In this document: positions 1 through 7,257 of the stretch, piece after piece | How positions within the stretch are numbered: position 1 is the stretch's first letter | Layout: every line of letters starts with the position of its first letter | Translations under genes and position numbers: made by a program | Notes under the pieces: generated by a model | Told to the model about the DNA's origin: nothing | What the model saw: only the letters and a program-made list of their open reading frames with translations | The model's database searches: none | Assembly (NCBI RefSeq): GCF_003967555.1 | Contig: NZ_BIFS01000001.1 | Coordinates: forward strand, 4,650,001 to 4,714,000 | Length of the DNA: 64,000 nucleotides | Direction: 5' to 3' | Origin: Dictyobacter kobayashii | GTDB lineage: Bacteria > Chloroflexota > Ktedonobacteria > Ktedonobacterales > Ktedonobacteraceae

Positions 1-290
1 ATGCCTACCGCTCGTCTATCTAAGTGGTCGATTTTTCTTTCAATCAACCCATCTGCTTCCAGACCCTTAAGCAACTGGGTTACACCTGGAGATGTTACAT
101 GCAGTAGCCTGCTGATCTCAGATACCTTCATCTCATGAGACGTCAGTTTCATATGTCTTTTAATACAGAGCAGCACTTTTATTTCGCTAGGTTTGCATCC
201 TTCAATGGATCTCTCATGCCATTCAGCCTTATCAAATTGCATAAAAGACCGTAGCAGCCTTTGCGCCTTTGCTTCATCCTGTATAAACAT
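1..290 (-). CDS. MarR-family transcriptional regulator (partial, runs off left edge)
   Basis: The minus strand reads ATG at 290 with an excellent ribosome site (AAGGAGGTGAG) just upstream, then 96 codons open to the window edge. The translation has the MarR winged-helix layout: a helix-turn-helix with SEISRLLHVTSPGVTQLL followed by LEADGLIER and the wing signature DRRAV. Only the N-terminal two thirds of a roughly 140-residue protein is present. It is probably a local repressor responding to a small ligand or oxidant. An inverted repeat lies just upstream and may be its own operator. The family call is firm; the ligand is unknown. Confidence 0.85.
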   Translation of the reverse strand, partial: MFIQDEAKAQRLLRSFMQFDKAEWHERSIEGCKPSEIKVLLCIKRHMKLTSHEMKVSEISRLLHVTSPGVTQLLKGLEADGLIERKIDHLDRRAVG

Positions 291-308
291 TTGCTCACCT
301 CCTTTATA

Positions 309-351
309 TAGGTTAGCAAATAATTTTGTCGATAATTAATTTGGTAACCTA
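309..351. promoter_or_regulatory. Inverted repeat upstream of the MarR gene, possible operator
   Basis: TAGGTTA (309-315) and TAACCTA (345-351) form an inverted repeat 19-61 bp upstream of the MarR start. The DNA between them is AT-rich, as in a promoter. MarR proteins usually bind inverted repeats at their own promoters, so autoregulation is a reasonable inference. The 29-bp gap is wide for a single dimer site, so two half-operators are equally possible. Confidence 0.4.
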
Positions 352-580
352 ATTATATCTGACCTCTTATTGTTCTGTCAATCATCTTTTTCTATCTTTG
401 TGGCTAGTGTCGTTATCTATAGAGGACCCACAAAAAAATATTTATGACCACTTATGACATGTTTTTTTAATACACATTTCGAGGCACATTCTCATTTATA
501 TTAATCATCGGTAATTACTTAATAAATGCCATGTGTGAGTTTTTGATTTGAAAGCTTGTATTTATAAACATCTATGCAAA

Positions 581-632
581 GTTTGAGGCATATGGTGGAG
601 TGGACGCAGCCGCCCCACCATATGCCTCAAAC
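581..632. terminator. 18-bp perfect hairpin downstream of the Ddn-like gene
   Basis: Arms at 581-598 and 615-632 are perfect complements around a 16-base loop. The hairpin lies 58-109 bp beyond the stop of the minus-strand Ddn-like gene and may end its transcript, although no strong T-run follows on that strand. It also resembles the other long intergenic hairpins of this window. The rest of 291-689 holds the MarR promoter region and no gene that I can support. Confidence 0.5.
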
Positions 633-689
633 GAGAAATGCCATATCTGGTATGTATTTAAGGATGTTCCGCGAATATCGAGAGGGAAA

Positions 690-1106
690 TTATCCCAGGC
701 GCTCCAGAATAACTACGGGGATTTTGCGGGTGGTTTTTTGCTGGTATTCGGCGAAGTTTGGTGCCAGCGCAGCCTGGGTATTGTACAGGCGGTCGCGCTC
801 CTCAGCGCCAGCGACGGTGGCTTTCACTTTGATGGTCTCTGCACCAACTTCAACGGTAGCTTCTGGATTAGCAAGCAGGTTGTGGTACCAATCGGGATTG
901 GTCGGGGCACCTGCTTTGGATGCAAAAATAACCATGCGATCACCATCAGGCAGGTAGACCAGAGGAGTTGTGCGAGGCTGACCACTTTTTGCACCAGTGC
1001 TTGTCAGCAGCAATAAGTTGGCGTTAGCAAATGGGCCACCGACTTTGCCATTGTTGGCGCGAAATTCGCTGATGATTTGACTATTCCAGTCATTTGTATT
1101 TGCCAT
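690..1106 (-). CDS. Nitroreductase-family deazaflavin-dependent (F420) oxidoreductase, Ddn-like
   Basis: A 138-residue protein of the DUF385/Ddn family, whose members use reduced F420 to reduce quinones and other compounds. Visible hallmarks are the central LLLLTSTGAKSGQPRTTPLVYLPDGDRMVIFASKAG segment (read in parts: TGAKSGQPRTTPL, then the GD turn and a FASKAG strand), the PDWYHNLLANP motif and the VEVG strand, all in the normal order and at normal length. The start has an AAGGAG ribosome site. The gene stands alone, between a MarR gene and a USP gene. F420 use is a family inference. The stress-island context fits a redox role like the nitroreductase-type genes of the mycobacterial dormancy regulon. 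Confidence 0.85.
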   Translation of the reverse strand: MANTNDWNSQIISEFRANNGKVGGPFANANLLLLTSTGAKSGQPRTTPLVYLPDGDRMVIFASKAGAPTNPDWYHNLLANPEATVEVGAETIKVKATVAGAEERDRLYNTQAALAPNFAEYQQKTTRKIPVVILERLG

Positions 1107-1258
1107 AAAATCTCCTTATTAAACAGTACCGCTCCAGCGATACAGATGGGCAACATATATGATTGGGGTTACCCATGTTTATTTTTATTGATAGTAGCAT
1201 TGAAGCCATTTATGATAACGTCAGCGATATGTCTGATATTCCTGTTTAGACATGAAAA

Positions 1259-1291
1259 CGCCAGGTTCCTCTCAAAAAGAGGAACCTGGCG
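1259..1291. terminator. Hairpin terminator after the first USP gene
   Basis: A 14-bp stem (1259-1272 with 1278-1291) and a five-base loop lie about 37 bp beyond the stop codon of the minus-strand USP gene and ahead of the Ddn-like gene. The stem is GC-rich and followed on the minus strand by a T-containing stretch. It likely separates the two transcripts. Confidence 0.6.
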
Positions 1292-1327
1292 CTCGATGAA
1301 AGGGAGGCTTGTCACTGAGCAGGCTGT

Positions 1328-2293
1328 TTAGCCTGCTTTGGGTGGATGGATGACAAGCAAAGGAAGTTTGCTATGGTGGAAGATGCGGTCTGCCACACTA
1401 CCCACGGCCCAGCGGGCGATGCCGCTTCTCCCGTGGGTTGCGAGTGCGAGTAAATTATAAGGGAGTGGTGTATGCTGTACGGGCGTTTCACCTTCCACCT
1501 CGCGTATAATAGTTTGCGCGATATCTCTCCCCAGGCTGACCGACCACGTCACATTGACGCCTAGCTGTGTCGCGGTATCCTTATTCAAGCGCTCGCTAAT
1601 CTCTTTCAGGTAGTTACTGGCCTCATCATAAAGAAATTGTTGCAGGTTGAGTTTGTGGATCTTCAGAAATGCCTCGACTCGATCTGCTTCCAGCGTTTTA
1701 ACTATGCGCAACAGGTGCACTTCTCTATGCCGGGGTTCCGCGCAGGCAGCTGCGAGGTACAAAGCCGGTGCAAGGATGGTCTCTGCCAACGCAGAGCCAT
1801 CGAGGGCGACGCAGATTTTGAGGTCCCGGGCTGCCGTACCAAAAGGCAAAGGATAGTTATCGCGTTGTATTAACACGGGGGTAGGGCTATCGTGCACCAT
1901 TTTTTGTGCCACACTACCCAGCATCCATTGCTTATAGCCTGTGTAACCATGACTCGTCATAACCACCAGGTCAATTGGTTGTCTTTTGATAAGTTCAAGC
2001 AGTGTCGTCGCGACATCGCCGGAATGGATCTCAATAGATGTCTCTAGCTGTTCCAGGGCTTTGTCACTAAGTACCCGTTGCAGATATTGCTGTGCTTCCT
2101 TCTCTTGAATTTCCCGGATCTCATTTGTCAATGTGGCCGCTTGAATCGTAGAGGCTCCAATCGTTTCGAAGATATCGACGATTCTCGTCAGCACGATGGT
2201 GCTATTATACGTTCGGGCAATGTGTGCTGCGAGTGGTAAGACTTGTTCGGCACGAGGTGATCCATCCAGCGGAACCAGAATACGTCTAAACAT
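1328..2293 (-). CDS. Tandem-domain universal stress protein (USP A)
   Basis: Two UspA folds in one chain of about 321 residues. Domain 1 opens MFRRILVPLDGS and carries HGYTGYKQWMLGS; domain 2 opens KICVALDGSALAET and carries THGRSGIARWAVGS. The GxxG-x6-GS loops are those that bind ATP in nucleotide-binding USPs. The frame is open a further 64 codons upstream, but I place the start at 2293. There the canonical N-terminus begins behind a GAGGA ribosome site. The upstream part is a low-information duplication. The gene follows the Hsp20 remnant and its shared-architecture promoter, so it is probably expressed from there. Cytoplasmic stress survival role by family. Confidence 0.88.
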   Translation of the reverse strand: MFRRILVPLDGSPRAEQVLPLAAHIARTYNSTIVLTRIVDIFETIGASTIQAATLTNEIREIQEKEAQQYLQRVLSDKALEQLETSIEIHSGDVATTLLELIKRQPIDLVVMTSHGYTGYKQWMLGSVAQKMVHDSPTPVLIQRDNYPLPFGTAARDLKICVALDGSALAETILAPALYLAAACAEPRHREVHLLRIVKTLEADRVEAFLKIHKLNLQQFLYDEASNYLKEISERLNKDTATQLGVNVTWSVSLGRDIAQTIIREVEGETPVQHTPLPYNLLALATHGRSGIARWAVGSVADRIFHHSKLPLLVIHPPKAG

Positions 2294-2312
2294 GGGAATC
2301 CTCGCTTTCGGA

Positions 2313-2396
2313 ATATTGCTATGGCCATCCTGCCAGAAGTAGTTGTATGCTACTCGTGACATATTGCTATCATCCTGCAGAAAGTAGTTGTACTGC
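2313..2396 (-). repeat. Imperfect 48-bp tandem duplication in front of USP A
   Basis: Segments starting at 2313 and 2361 share ATATTGCTAT, then CATCCTGC, then AGTAGTTGTA with minor differences, a period of 48 bp. The period is a multiple of three and both copies read YNYF in the open frame ahead of USP A. It may therefore be either a duplicated leader or a short N-terminal extension. Confidence 0.6.
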
Positions 2397-2490
2397 GTAC
2401 CTGTTACTTTTCTACCCTGACGACTGGAAAAAATATGAGCCTTTTCCAGTCGTTTGTATGTCTGGTTGCTGTGAACAATGAACATCTGCT

Positions 2491-2780
2491 TTAGTGTGCT
2501 GCGGCGGCCTCTTTTACCTTGATTGGTATCTGTTTTGCTTTAGCTTCTTCTTTCTTGGAACCCGTAGGGTAAGTACTCCATTTTCGTAGGTGGCCTCGAT
2601 TTTATTGGCATCAATATGTGTGGGAAGCATAACTATGCGATCCATTTCGCTGCTGTAACGTTCGTGCGTTATATAGTTGTCCCTCTCTTTATGCTCTTTT
2701 TCCTCCTTCTTACTTGCCTGAATGCGAATCGTATTGCCCTCGATGGATCACGTGGCGCTATTGACATATCAGAGTTCCTT
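2491..2780 (-). pseudogene. Hsp20 small heat shock protein remnant, frameshifted
   Basis: Reading the minus strand in pieces gives an alpha-crystallin core. IEGNTIRIQASKKEE is followed by MDRIVMLPTHIDANKIEATYENGVLTLRVP, and after a one-base shift the normal tail EEAKAKQIPIKV ending at the stop at 2491. The IPI-type tail motif and the ENGVLTLRVP strand are diagnostic of Hsp20. Upstream of IEG a stop (TGA) interrupts the frame and no normal N-terminal region can be joined. So at least two lesions are present. These could be sequence errors, as elsewhere in the window, but the N-terminus looks truly degraded. It keeps an intact promoter of the island type. Confidence 0.7.
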
Positions 2781-2946
2781 TTTTGTTCTCGATGACCGAG
2801 GAAACAATCGATTATCTTACTTATCAATGAGATTGCAATACGAGGCGGTTTGTTCACTTGTAGTTGTGGATTAGAAACTCGGTTGAGTTGGCAAAGAAAT
2901 ACGAAGCTGACACTACTTCTTCTTTCTACTTCTTTACCTGTATCCA

Positions 2947-3010
2947 GTTATAGATTCTGGATATTTCAAAAGTGTCTCAGGAAGTACATTTGGATCACAG
3001 ATAAATCACA
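2947..3010 (-). promoter_or_regulatory. Quadruple direct-repeat promoter for the Hsp20 remnant and USP A
   Basis: On the minus strand, half-sites TGTGA (3006-3010), TGTGA (2995-2999), TGAGA (2975-2979) and TGAAA (2964-2968) repeat in one orientation with periods 11, 20 and 11 bp. TATAAC (2947-2952) follows exactly 11 bp later as a -10 element. Same architecture as nine other promoters in the window. Confidence 0.75.
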
Positions 3011-3049
3011 AATGGCCTTCCCGAACTGCTGGTTCAGCTTTGTCTTCGC

Positions 3050-3412
3050 CTATAGCGTGACCTTATGATGTTGGAATTTTTCACTCTCTTGCTGATCTTT
3101 TACGCATAGTTCAGCCCAGGGTAGCGCCTCCAGGCGTCTGGCAGGAATAGGCTGCCCACAGACGCGGCAGTAGCCATAGGTTCCTTCATCGATGCGTTTT
3201 AGCGCGTTCTTGATGTCACGGACCAATTTCATCTCTTCAGTGAGCATGGCTTCCTCGAGTTCTGTATCTGAAGCACGGGTCGCCGATTCTTCGAGATCTT
3301 CTTCGGCGAGCTCTGTTTTTTCTTTGATGCGCAGTTCCTCCAGGCGTTTCTGTAGAGCTGCCAATTTGTTCTCCAGAAACATACGTCTGGCATTTATGTC
3401 GGTCAACAGCAT
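3050..3412 (-). CDS. TraR/DksA-family zinc-finger transcription factor
   Basis: A 120-residue protein with a long charged coiled coil (about residues 8-85, rich in E, K, R) followed by the DksA-type segment IDEGTYGYCRVCGQPIPARRLEALPWAELC. DksA relatives act in the RNA polymerase secondary channel and tune promoters during nutrient stress. The zinc finger is incomplete: C-x2-C and the third Cys are present, but the fourth position is Asp (CVKD), a change seen in some family members that reduces zinc dependence. Start at 3412 has GGAGG seven bases upstream. It has its own island-type promoter. Confidence 0.88.
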   Translation of the reverse strand: MLLTDINARRMFLENKLAALQKRLEELRIKEKTELAEEDLEESATRASDTELEEAMLTEEMKLVRDIKNALKRIDEGTYGYCRVCGQPIPARRLEALPWAELCVKDQQESEKFQHHKVTL

Positions 3413-3534
3413 ACCTTTTCCTCCAAAATCACCTCAATGTGGACAGTGGCTTAAACTATATTGGGGTGTGAAGTACTGGTGAGTACAACAAAAAATAACT
3501 GCATCGAAATAGTAAGATGCGTTGTTGTTTCTTA

Positions 3535-3599
3535 CATATAGCGTCAGGTTGGCACAAATTCATCACCAGGCGACCTGTATTTATCTCAAATGCATCACA
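3535..3599 (-). promoter_or_regulatory. Quadruple direct-repeat promoter for the TraR/DksA gene
   Basis: Minus-strand half-sites TGTGA (3595-3599), TGAGA (3584-3588), GGTGA (3563-3567) and TGTGC (3552-3556). Pair period is 11 bp and the pairs are 32 bp apart. TATATG (3535-3540) lies 11 bp after the last half-site. The two proximal half-sites are degenerate. Confidence 0.7.
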
Positions 3600-3710
3600 A
3601 AGTTTTGCTTGTGTACCTTCAACGGCTAGTGACATTTCCCGCTACATTCAAGCAGGCGGCTGTTGCTATGGCTCTTTTCGTTCTACCAACTATGGATATT
3701 CAGTGGCTTC

Positions 3711-3774
3711 TGTGATCTCTCTGAGATGATGACTGCTTGTTTGAGAAAGAAATGAGAGAGACAACGGCTATCAT
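3711..3774 (+). promoter_or_regulatory. Quadruple direct-repeat promoter for the site-2 protease gene
   Basis: Half-sites TGTGA (3711), TGAGA (3722), TGAGA (3742) and TGAGA (3753), all perfect to TG(A/T)GA, with TATCAT (3769-3774) 11 bp after the last. It diverges from the DksA promoter across the same 470-bp intergenic region, which holds no gene. Confidence 0.8.
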
Positions 3775-3883
3775 TTAATGATGAAGTATGTCAGGTAAAA
3801 GTGCAGGGCTAAGATAGACCTGGAAAGCTTTTTGCAAGGATGCGGTGAAGTGCAAGCTCTTATCAATAGAAGGGAGCGCCATT

Positions 3884-5017
3884 ATGCCAGGTTCTTTACG
3901 TATCGGGAAAATCTGGGGCATAGATATCGCTTTTCATGTGAGTTGGCTGATTATTGCGGTGCTTCTGAGTTGGACGCTGGAGACAGGATGGTTCTCTGTA
4001 AACTATCCTGGCTGGTCTGTTGGGGCCTATTGGAGTGTTAGCATACTGGCGACCCTGCTGCTTTTCCTCTCGGTCTTCTTGCATGAACTGGCACATGCCC
4101 TGGTGGCACGTGCGCGTGGTTTACACGTGAAAAGTATTACCCTGTTTATCTTTGGCGGTGTCTCTAATATCGAACAGGAACCTCCCGCACCAGATATCGA
4201 GTTCCAGATGGCACTGGTCGGACCTCTGACGAGCCTGGCACTGGGCGGCCTCTGTGGACTGCTCCTGCTTGTCATTGGCAGCAAAACCTCTCCGGTGGGT
4301 GCTATTCTTGGCTACCTGGCGCTGACTAATATCTTTCTGGGGATCTTTAACCTTGTTCCGGGTTTCCCATTGGATGGAGGCCGGGTGTTGCACTCCATCA
4401 TCTGGAAATTGCGTGGCAATGTACATGTCGCTACCCGTATCGCTACCCGGGTAGGACAATTTTTCGCGTACTTGTTTATCTTCTTTGGCCTGATGTCTTT
4501 CTTCAGGGGTGCTTACCTGAATGGTTTATGGATCGGTTTTATTGGCTGGTTCTTGCTGATGGGCGCGGTCTCAGCGAATAACCAGAGCATGCTGGAGACG
4601 ATGTTCAAGGGAGTGCATGTGGACGATGTAATGAATCGCGGTCCTGCTACTGTGCCGGCCAACATTTCATTGCAAAAACTAGTGGATGATTTTTTGTTAC
4701 CCCATGGTTGGCGTAGTGCTTTTGTGATGCAGGTAGACGAACTGGTCGGCTTGATCACCCTTAGCGATATCCGCCATATCCCACGTGCACAATGGGCCCA
4801 GACCCCTGTAGGTTTTGTTATGATACCACTGGCCCGCTTGCATACAGTTACCGCAGAACAAAGTCTCAATGATGTATTACCCCTGATGGTTGGTCAGGAC
4901 CTGAACCAGTTACCAGTGGTTCAGGAGGGGCATCTGCTGGGATCTATCAATCGTGAGGATATCATGCGCTTCGTTGAGATCAAGCGTAGCCTGGGCCTCG
5001 ATCAAGTGAATGCCTAG
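3884..5017 (+). CDS. Site-2 protease family intramembrane metalloprotease with two CBS domains (Rip3-like)
   Basis: A 377-residue M50 protease. The zinc motif HELAH lies in the second membrane segment and the second metal ligand motif FPLDGGRVL follows in a later one. About five to six hydrophobic segments span residues 10-235. The C-terminal 130 residues form a CBS pair (VDDVMNRGPATVP...LVGLITLSDI and the second half ending LLGSINREDIMRF). These proteins cleave membrane-bound substrates, often anti-sigma factors; CBS domains sense adenine nucleotides. The start at ATG 3884 is chosen over the 13-codon longer frame because MPGSLRIGKIWGI is the family N-terminus and GGGAG precedes it. The mycobacterial homologue Rv2625c is a DosR-regulon member. 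Confidence 0.9.
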   Translation: MPGSLRIGKIWGIDIAFHVSWLIIAVLLSWTLETGWFSVNYPGWSVGAYWSVSILATLLLFLSVFLHELAHALVARARGLHVKSITLFIFGGVSNIEQEPPAPDIEFQMALVGPLTSLALGGLCGLLLLVIGSKTSPVGAILGYLALTNIFLGIFNLVPGFPLDGGRVLHSIIWKLRGNVHVATRIATRVGQFFAYLFIFFGLMSFFRGAYLNGLWIGFIGWFLLMGAVSANNQSMLETMFKGVHVDDVMNRGPATVPANISLQKLVDDFLLPHGWRSAFVMQVDELVGLITLSDIRHIPRAQWAQTPVGFVMIPLARLHTVTAEQSLNDVLPLMVGQDLNQLPVVQEGHLLGSINREDIMRFVEIKRSLGLDQVNA

Positions 5018-5062
5018 CCTGTTTTTTAATCGTAATATTATTATGCATTGCCGTGCTCGGTG

Positions 5063-5144
5063 ATCTGCACGTGCTTAACATGAATAAAACCGGAATGATA
5101 TATGATTATCATTCCGGTTTTATTCATGTTAAGCACGTGCAGAT
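5063..5144. terminator. 38-bp perfect hairpin between convergent genes
   Basis: Arms 5063-5100 and 5107-5144 are exact complements with a six-base loop. It lies between the stops of the site-2 protease and the YbaK-type gene, so it would end both transcripts. The stem is far longer than a standard intrinsic terminator and, as RNA, would be identical in both directions. Confidence 0.7.
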
Positions 5145-5170
5145 ATGAATTCCTGAGCGGAAACATGCTT

Positions 5171-5650
5171 TTACAGATCTACTTGCGACCTGGCGAATAC
5201 GGCGACGTGTGGATGTACGAGCTGTTCAAAATCAGTATATTTAATGCTCATGGTGTCTGTGTATGTTCCGACCGCGAAGGTGATCATATCTTCTGCGGCC
5301 AGACTTTTATCTACATAGACCGAGATGCCATACAGGTTCCCGAAGGGAGGCATGGTTCCTACTTCGCAGTCGGGAAATGTCAGCTCGAACTCGTCTTCAT
5401 GGGCCAGGCTAACCTCTTTGGCACCCATGATGGCTCGTACTTTATCCAGATCGACATAATATGCTGCTGGTAAGACAAAGCACATCATCTGTCCATCTAT
5501 CTGCATGACAACCGTTTTGGCCATTTTCTTGCCGGGTATATGCTCGCTCTCGGCAATTGTCAATGCGCTGAATGTGCGTGTATGATGTTGTTCCTTAAAT
5601 GGCACCTGGTGTTCATGGAGATATGTTTCCATTTTTTCTTTGCACTGCAT
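5171..5650 (-). CDS. YbaK/EbsC-family aminoacyl-tRNA deacylase
   Basis: A 159-residue YbaK/ProX-type editing domain. These hydrolyse mischarged aminoacyl-tRNAs in trans. Family features seen: HTRTFSALTIAES near residue 22, the catalytic-lysine region GKKMAKTVVMQIDGQMMCFVLPA, and the C-terminal GTMPPFGNLYGISVYVD strand-turn-strand. The ATG at 5650 has AGGAG eight bases upstream. It starts 23 bp after the 78-residue gene at 5674 and shares its island-type promoter. Substrate specificity cannot be read from sequence. Confidence 0.87.
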   Translation of the reverse strand: MQCKEKMETYLHEHQVPFKEQHHTRTFSALTIAESEHIPGKKMAKTVVMQIDGQMMCFVLPAAYYVDLDKVRAIMGAKEVSLAHEDEFELTFPDCEVGTMPPFGNLYGISVYVDKSLAAEDMITFAVGTYTDTMSIKYTDFEQLVHPHVAVFARSQVDL

Positions 5651-5673
5651 CGCTCAATCTCCTCTTAGTGAAG

Positions 5674-5910
5674 CTATCTAGCGGGTACCTTTATCCCAAT
5701 GCGCTCCCTCAATAGCTCCTTGGCTTGCGCGGCCCGTTTGCATTCCTCTAGTTGCGCTTCGTGGAAAAATTGTGCGAGTTGTTGATCACCAGACTTTTCC
5801 GCATCCCTACGAAAGTTATCGTATTTCCAGGCTCCTTCCAGCATGTGATAGAGGACGCTGATTAGATCATAGTATTCATTACAGGTGGATGTAACCTCTT
5901 CTGGCTTCAT
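5674..5910 (-). CDS. Small helical protein of unknown function
   Basis: 78 residues with a good AAGGAG ribosome site; predicted all-helical (YYDLISVLYHMLEGAWKYDNFRRDAEK and LAQFFHEAQLEECKRAAQAKELL as two amphipathic helices). The pattern, with H, E and E spaced along helices, loosely recalls a ferritin-like helix pair, but it is too short for a four-helix metal centre unless it forms a dimer. It is the first gene after an island promoter and precedes the YbaK-type gene. I do not recognise a named family. Confidence 0.75.
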   Translation of the reverse strand: MKPEEVTSTCNEYYDLISVLYHMLEGAWKYDNFRRDAEKSGDQQLAQFFHEAQLEECKRAAQAKELLRERIGIKVPAR

Positions 5911-5994
5911 GATGACTTTCTCCTTCGGGATGCTCGAAAGCTTCCCCTTTGTTCTGGCTCTCCGGTTTGTCTACTAATAGCGTTCATCGTTAGA

Positions 5995-6058
5995 AACATA
6001 GCTCGCCTGTCTCTCACTGATATCTCTGGATGCGTGTGTATGTCTCAAAATCATCACA
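5995..6058 (-). promoter_or_regulatory. Quadruple direct-repeat promoter for the small helical protein and YbaK operon
   Basis: Minus-strand half-sites TGTGA (6054-6058), TGAGA (6043-6047), AGAGA (6023-6027) and TGAGA (6012-6016), pairs 31 bp apart; TATGTT (5995-6000) lies 11 bp after the last half-site. Confidence 0.78.
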
Positions 6059-6136
6059 AAAGAATAGAAGGGATCTATCGGTGCTGGCAAAATTTGCTAG
6101 CTGGTGTTGGCAAGTATCCTCTCTCAATCAGCATTC

Positions 6137-7081
6137 CTACTCATCTGATGCTGGCCTGGTGATAAGCAAAGAGATACATGCTTTTGATAGGATGCGTTCG
6201 GTTATGCTACCTGTGATCCAGCGCTGCAGCCCACTTCTCCCATGCGTGGTCAACGCGATCATCTGGCAGCAGCTATGTCCATCCTGTTTTTCTCCCCATT
6301 CAGCTATTTTGATCAGTTTAGAGGCAACGTCCAGATCATGGGTCAGTACGGTTGTAATCTCCAGGTTGCTATGCTTGAGCTCACCTGTCTGTAGTCGTTG
6401 TTTGACTGCCTGTAAATAGGCCTGGGCCGGTGGCGTCTCTTTCTCGAGTGCTCTGGCTACACTATCTTCCTGCCCATACTCAAATGAGGATGGTAGGTGA
6501 ATGACATAGGTCAATTGGAGGACGCCTCTGGCTGGAGCTGAGAGTGCCATGCTCAAGTCGGCGGCCAGGGCGATCGATGTCTCTGCTCGCTCTGAGCCGT
6601 CCAGAGCAACCAGGATGCGCACGGGGGAGGGGATCTGAGTTTGTAATTGCTGTTGGAGTTGATCGTGCTCATTGAGCACAAGTACCGGCGCGGGACAGTA
6701 ACGAGAAATCTTTTGAGCGACACTGCCCAGTGTCCAACGTTTCAAACCGGTCCGCCCATGGCTGCACATGACAACCAGGTCGATGTGATTATTGTCGACC
6801 GCTAGCAGAATCTGTTCCGCCGCTATACCGATGCAAGCCTGTATCGTTACCTCTATGCCTGCTAGCTCTGGACCACGCGCAATATTTTGCAGGTACCTAT
6901 TCTCCATATCCAACAGCAAACGTTCGTTTGGAAGGGTGGACAGGCCCATTTTATCGATCGGATCGATCGCTTCCAACAATAATAGCGAGCTCTGATTTGC
7001 GCGTGCAATGCGCGCCGCTACGTGCAGCGCCTGTTCTCCCCTCATTGACCCGTCCAGCGGAACCAGGATATGCTTAAACAT
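6137..7081 (-). CDS. Tandem-domain universal stress protein (USP B)
   Basis: 314 residues. Domain 1: MFKHILVPLDGSMRGEQ, loop HGRTGLKRWTLGS. Domain 2: RILVALDGSERAET, loop THGRSGLQRWITGS. Both ATP-loop motifs are intact. The second domain carries an insertion (HLPSSFEYGQEDSVARALEKE) between its strand and helix that is shared in position but not sequence with other copies here. It is the last gene of a probable operon starting at the promoter 11292-11355. A 176-bp gap with a weak GGGCAGC hairpin (7131-7165) precedes it. Confidence 0.88.
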   Translation of the reverse strand: MFKHILVPLDGSMRGEQALHVAARIARANQSSLLLLEAIDPIDKMGLSTLPNERLLLDMENRYLQNIARGPELAGIEVTIQACIGIAAEQILLAVDNNHIDLVVMCSHGRTGLKRWTLGSVAQKISRYCPAPVLVLNEHDQLQQQLQTQIPSPVRILVALDGSERAETSIALAADLSMALSAPARGVLQLTYVIHLPSSFEYGQEDSVARALEKETPPAQAYLQAVKQRLQTGELKHSNLEITTVLTHDLDVASKLIKIAEWGEKQDGHSCCQMIALTTHGRSGLQRWITGSITERILSKACISLLITRPASDE

Positions 7082-7257
7082 GGCTTTTCTCTCTTGAGTT
7101 TTTTAGTTTGCTTTTCTGTTTTATGTTGATAGGGCAGCAACCTGAGCCTGTGTCTGGGCTGCCCTTCAACTGGTACATAACTGCCTGTCTTTTCTACTCC
7201 GGCAAGATGAGTCTGACAGGCCCCTATGCTTGAGGTGTATATGCTAAAGAAGATAGT

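Noticed and set aside
574-1016. Plus-strand frames over the Ddn-like gene and the hairpin
   Set aside because: They are antisense to a recognisable family member and begin inside the hairpin.
1077-1331. Plus-strand frame between the Ddn-like and USP A genes
   Set aside because: It overlaps the Ddn start and the terminator hairpin and has no ribosome site; its hydrophobic residues come from AT-rich DNA.
7131-7165. GGGCAGC hairpin between USP C and USP B as a terminator
   Set aside because: The stem is only 8 bp with a large loop and no T-run on the minus strand; noted but not called.
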